64,000 bases of DNA from Doris montereyensis (Eukaryota > Mollusca > Gastropoda > Nudibranchia > Dorididae). Shown one piece after another: positions 55,996-64,000 of this stretch. The position numbers were made by a program, and so were the translations under genes. The notes beneath the pieces were generated by a model. That model saw nothing but the letters and a program-made list of their open reading frames with translations, was not told the DNA's origin and searched no databases. The stretch is taken from positions 75,001 to 139,000 of the forward strand of contig JAXRKP010000385.1 in NCBI GenBank assembly GCA_037039925.1, in the 5' to 3' direction. Numbering within the stretch: position 1 is the first letter of the stretch; each line of letters begins with the position of its first letter.

Positions 55996-56119
55996 TTAAC
56001 TTAAACATGTTCCTGGTGGTTGCTTTAGCTGTTGACATGTAATTTAATCCGACTGATGTTGCATCTTACTACATTCTGCATAGAAATAGTATGCTATGAG
56101 TGTTTCAATGTAGTTCAAC

Positions 56120-56345
56120 AGATGATAATACATCACCTTCTGGACAGGACACTAATCTGTTGCAGATTTTACTTCCTCCAATGGTGCTGATACCCATTTG
56201 AACCTGGGTCGAGGAAGGGAATGCATGCTAAGTGACTTTCCAAGGAACACAATGTCAGGTCTAGCAATACTTGATTTCAAAACCAGGACCTCACAATCCC
56301 ATATCAAACAGCCAGCCCCGAGGCTGCTGACACCACAGATTGCCT
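56120..56345 (-). mobile_element. SINE family B copy
   Basis: CACCTTCTGGACAGGACAC, CCATTTGAACCTGGGTCGAGG, CCAAGGAACACAATGTCAGG and AACCAGGACCTCACAATCCC; nearly full length, lying between the minisatellite and PARK7. Confidence 0.8.
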
Positions 56346-56572
56346 CAAGTGGTATAAGCTTATATTGGTTAGTTCAGCTTAGCCATAGTGTTTGTTTTGT
56401 GTGACATGGAACACATTAAATATAATTTGAATTGAAGAGTATCAATACAAGACAAGGCTAAGATAATAAACACTCAAACAAATCAAATGTCTTCAATTGA
56501 AACGCATCATCAGAAACAAGTGCAGGAAGACATGAATACACAAAGTAAATCAAGATATTACGAGTATAATCT

Positions 56573-56578
56573 TTTATT
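56573..56578 (-). promoter_or_regulatory. possible poly(A) signal of PARK7
   Basis: AATAAA on the minus strand, 235 bases past the PARK7 stop. Confidence 0.4.
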
Positions 56579-56810
56579 TTTAAAGGCAACAATTTATATA
56601 GAAATGTTTAAATTTCAAACAACAAAAGAGTACTATCCTACATTTAAAAGATGCTCCAAATACAAAAATAAGTAACTGGGATCAAGCAAACGGTTAGCAT
56701 CGTAGGCTTTTCAACATTGAAATTTTGCAGAAGCTGAAATTTTAAAATTCTGTAGGATGTAGAATCTGTCAATAATTTCTTATTAAGAAAGATCCAGTTG
56801 ATAGAACCAT

Positions 56811-62724
<5,914 letters not shown>

Positions 62725-62769
62725 TTTGCTTGATTGTCTGTGTTTTACTGAACAGAACATACATTAAAC

Positions 62770-64000
62770 ATTAACAATGATGAAATGTTTGAAGACCTTC
62801 GGTAAAATGTACAAGAGTGAATTATACAACAAACTTACAAACCCTCAGTGGATAATGGGTCAAACGGGACTTTATTTGTGAAGGAGTACCCCAAAACACT
62901 ACTCAATTCGTCATCTGTATTCGAGCGTACTAACAATACTAATGACCAATAGCATGTTTTCAATCTTGGGTATTCGCCAGTAAAAGTAAATCTAGATCTA
63001 GATCTAGATCTAGTCACATTGTGGTGGTATACCATGTAGACGTCTGTGGGACCCCGGTAGTGGTACTCTTCCACCCAATTATATTTTTCTACTCAGGTTT
63101 CTAAATTTTTGGCAAATCAATCCCCCTAGATCCAGATATGGTCTAGAACCTTAGCTAGAGCTAGATCCAGCAGCTCTAGATCTAAAATTAGATCTAGAAA
63201 TCTAGCTAGGGATGCTGACGTGACACTCACTGAATGAGATTAATGAGAATGATTTGAGATTTGTTTTCCTACAAAACAAATGTCACAGATCTAGACAGCT
63301 AGATATCTAGATCTAGCCTCTAGTTCTAGATTAAATCTAGAGCTAGCTCTACATATCCACCTTTTGATGAGATAACAATTTTAAATGTCAGTGATTGTGA
63401 CGAGACACTAGGCACCTCACGTTTTTTTGTGCTGTTTTTGTTATTAAATTATTTGCCGGCCCTGCTCGACTCACCCGACTCACTGGAAAACGCAAACGAG
63501 GTAAAGAAAGGATGCTGTAGGATGCACGGCATAGAAGGTCAAGGAGACGGTCAATGACCGATGACCCTTAGAGTTCAAGGCTAAAGAAATCAAAACTTGT
63601 GTTGGGCGTGTCGCCTCGACATAATTAGCCACATTATCATTCTATAAATTTAATTATTGTTCTGCAGATGTACATGTAGATATAGATCTACATGTACTTA
63701 ACGCTGAAAAAAAAAAAAAAAAAAATAAAAAAATTATAACAAAATTTTTAAGCTGTCCATAAAGTTGTGCCAGTGACTATGAACCAGGAATGGTATATTT
63801 GTTTACTATTTCACGCAAGGAACATACGCCTAGAATCTATTTTGTTCTTCTTTTTCCTTGCAAAATTGTATAGAAGAGTAAATCGTAATTTTGAGTAGAA
63901 ACTATTCGGTTTTATTTTGATAGTTAAGTATATAGATCTAGTCCTTTTTTCAATTTTGGAATGGAGGGAGAGAAAAGAGGAAAATCGTCCAAACCACGAG
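62770..64000. other. 5' flank of PARK7, no gene seen
   Basis: Non-coding. The 5' UTR exon and promoter of PARK7 presumably lie here but I cannot place them. TCTAGATCT-type palindromes cluster at 62988-63360, and a poly-A run lies near 63707-63724. Confidence 0.45.
62988..63360. repeat. cluster of TAGATC/AGATCT palindromes
   Basis: A pure run AAATCTAGATCTAGATCT continuing AGATCTAG near 62990-63013, then about a dozen scattered CTAGATC and TAGCTAGA words to 63360. Confidence 0.8.

Overview
The window is animal nuclear DNA. It is AT-rich and dominated by introns, microsatellites and interspersed repeats, and it holds no bacterial-style genes. Three conserved single-copy genes are recognisable from short exons with AG/GT boundaries, all on the minus strand: PPP2R3C (PP2A regulatory subunit B'' gamma, 5810-18175, exon 1 not found), BTBD9 (BTB-BACK-F5/8C protein, 34530-47520, all coding exons found) and PARK7/DJ-1 (56811-62724, complete). 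Repeat style (many tRNA-headed SINEs, dispersed AGATCT palindromes, long GA/CT tracts) suggests a mollusc, probably a gastropod. That is inference, not a species identification.

Layout. 1-5.7 kb: intergenic, with a 0.9 kb minisatellite, two tail-to-tail SINEs and a ~95 bp tandem array. 5.8-18.2 kb: PPP2R3C with SINE, LINE and hAT-like pieces in its introns. 18.2-34.5 kb: no gene recognised; it contains a well-bounded 791 bp non-autonomous hAT-like element with a perfect 8 bp target duplication, plus SINEs and duplicated segments. 34.5-47.5 kb: BTBD9. 47.5-56.8 kb: intergenic, with a tRNA-type SINE, an internally deleted LINE, an internally deleted P-element/THAP transposase remnant, long CT, TAA and CA tracts and a 1.1 kb minisatellite. 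56.8-62.7 kb: PARK7, with a hammerhead-ribozyme-like motif and a 200 bp GA tract in introns. 62.7-64 kb: 5' flank of PARK7, rich in AGATCT.

The three genes are not obviously related in function (phosphatase regulation, BTB adaptor, redox/glyoxalase-family protein); they are simply neighbours in the same orientation. The most consequential observation is that 14 of their 29 located coding exons need 1-2 base corrections (15 indels counted, several in homopolymers) to restore the conserved frame, while splice sites, exon phases and amino acids remain well conserved. This looks like consensus indel error in a long-read assembly rather than gene death. Automatic gene calls here would be badly fragmented.

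Most long open frames in the window are artefacts of tandem repeats (GA/CT tracts and minisatellites).
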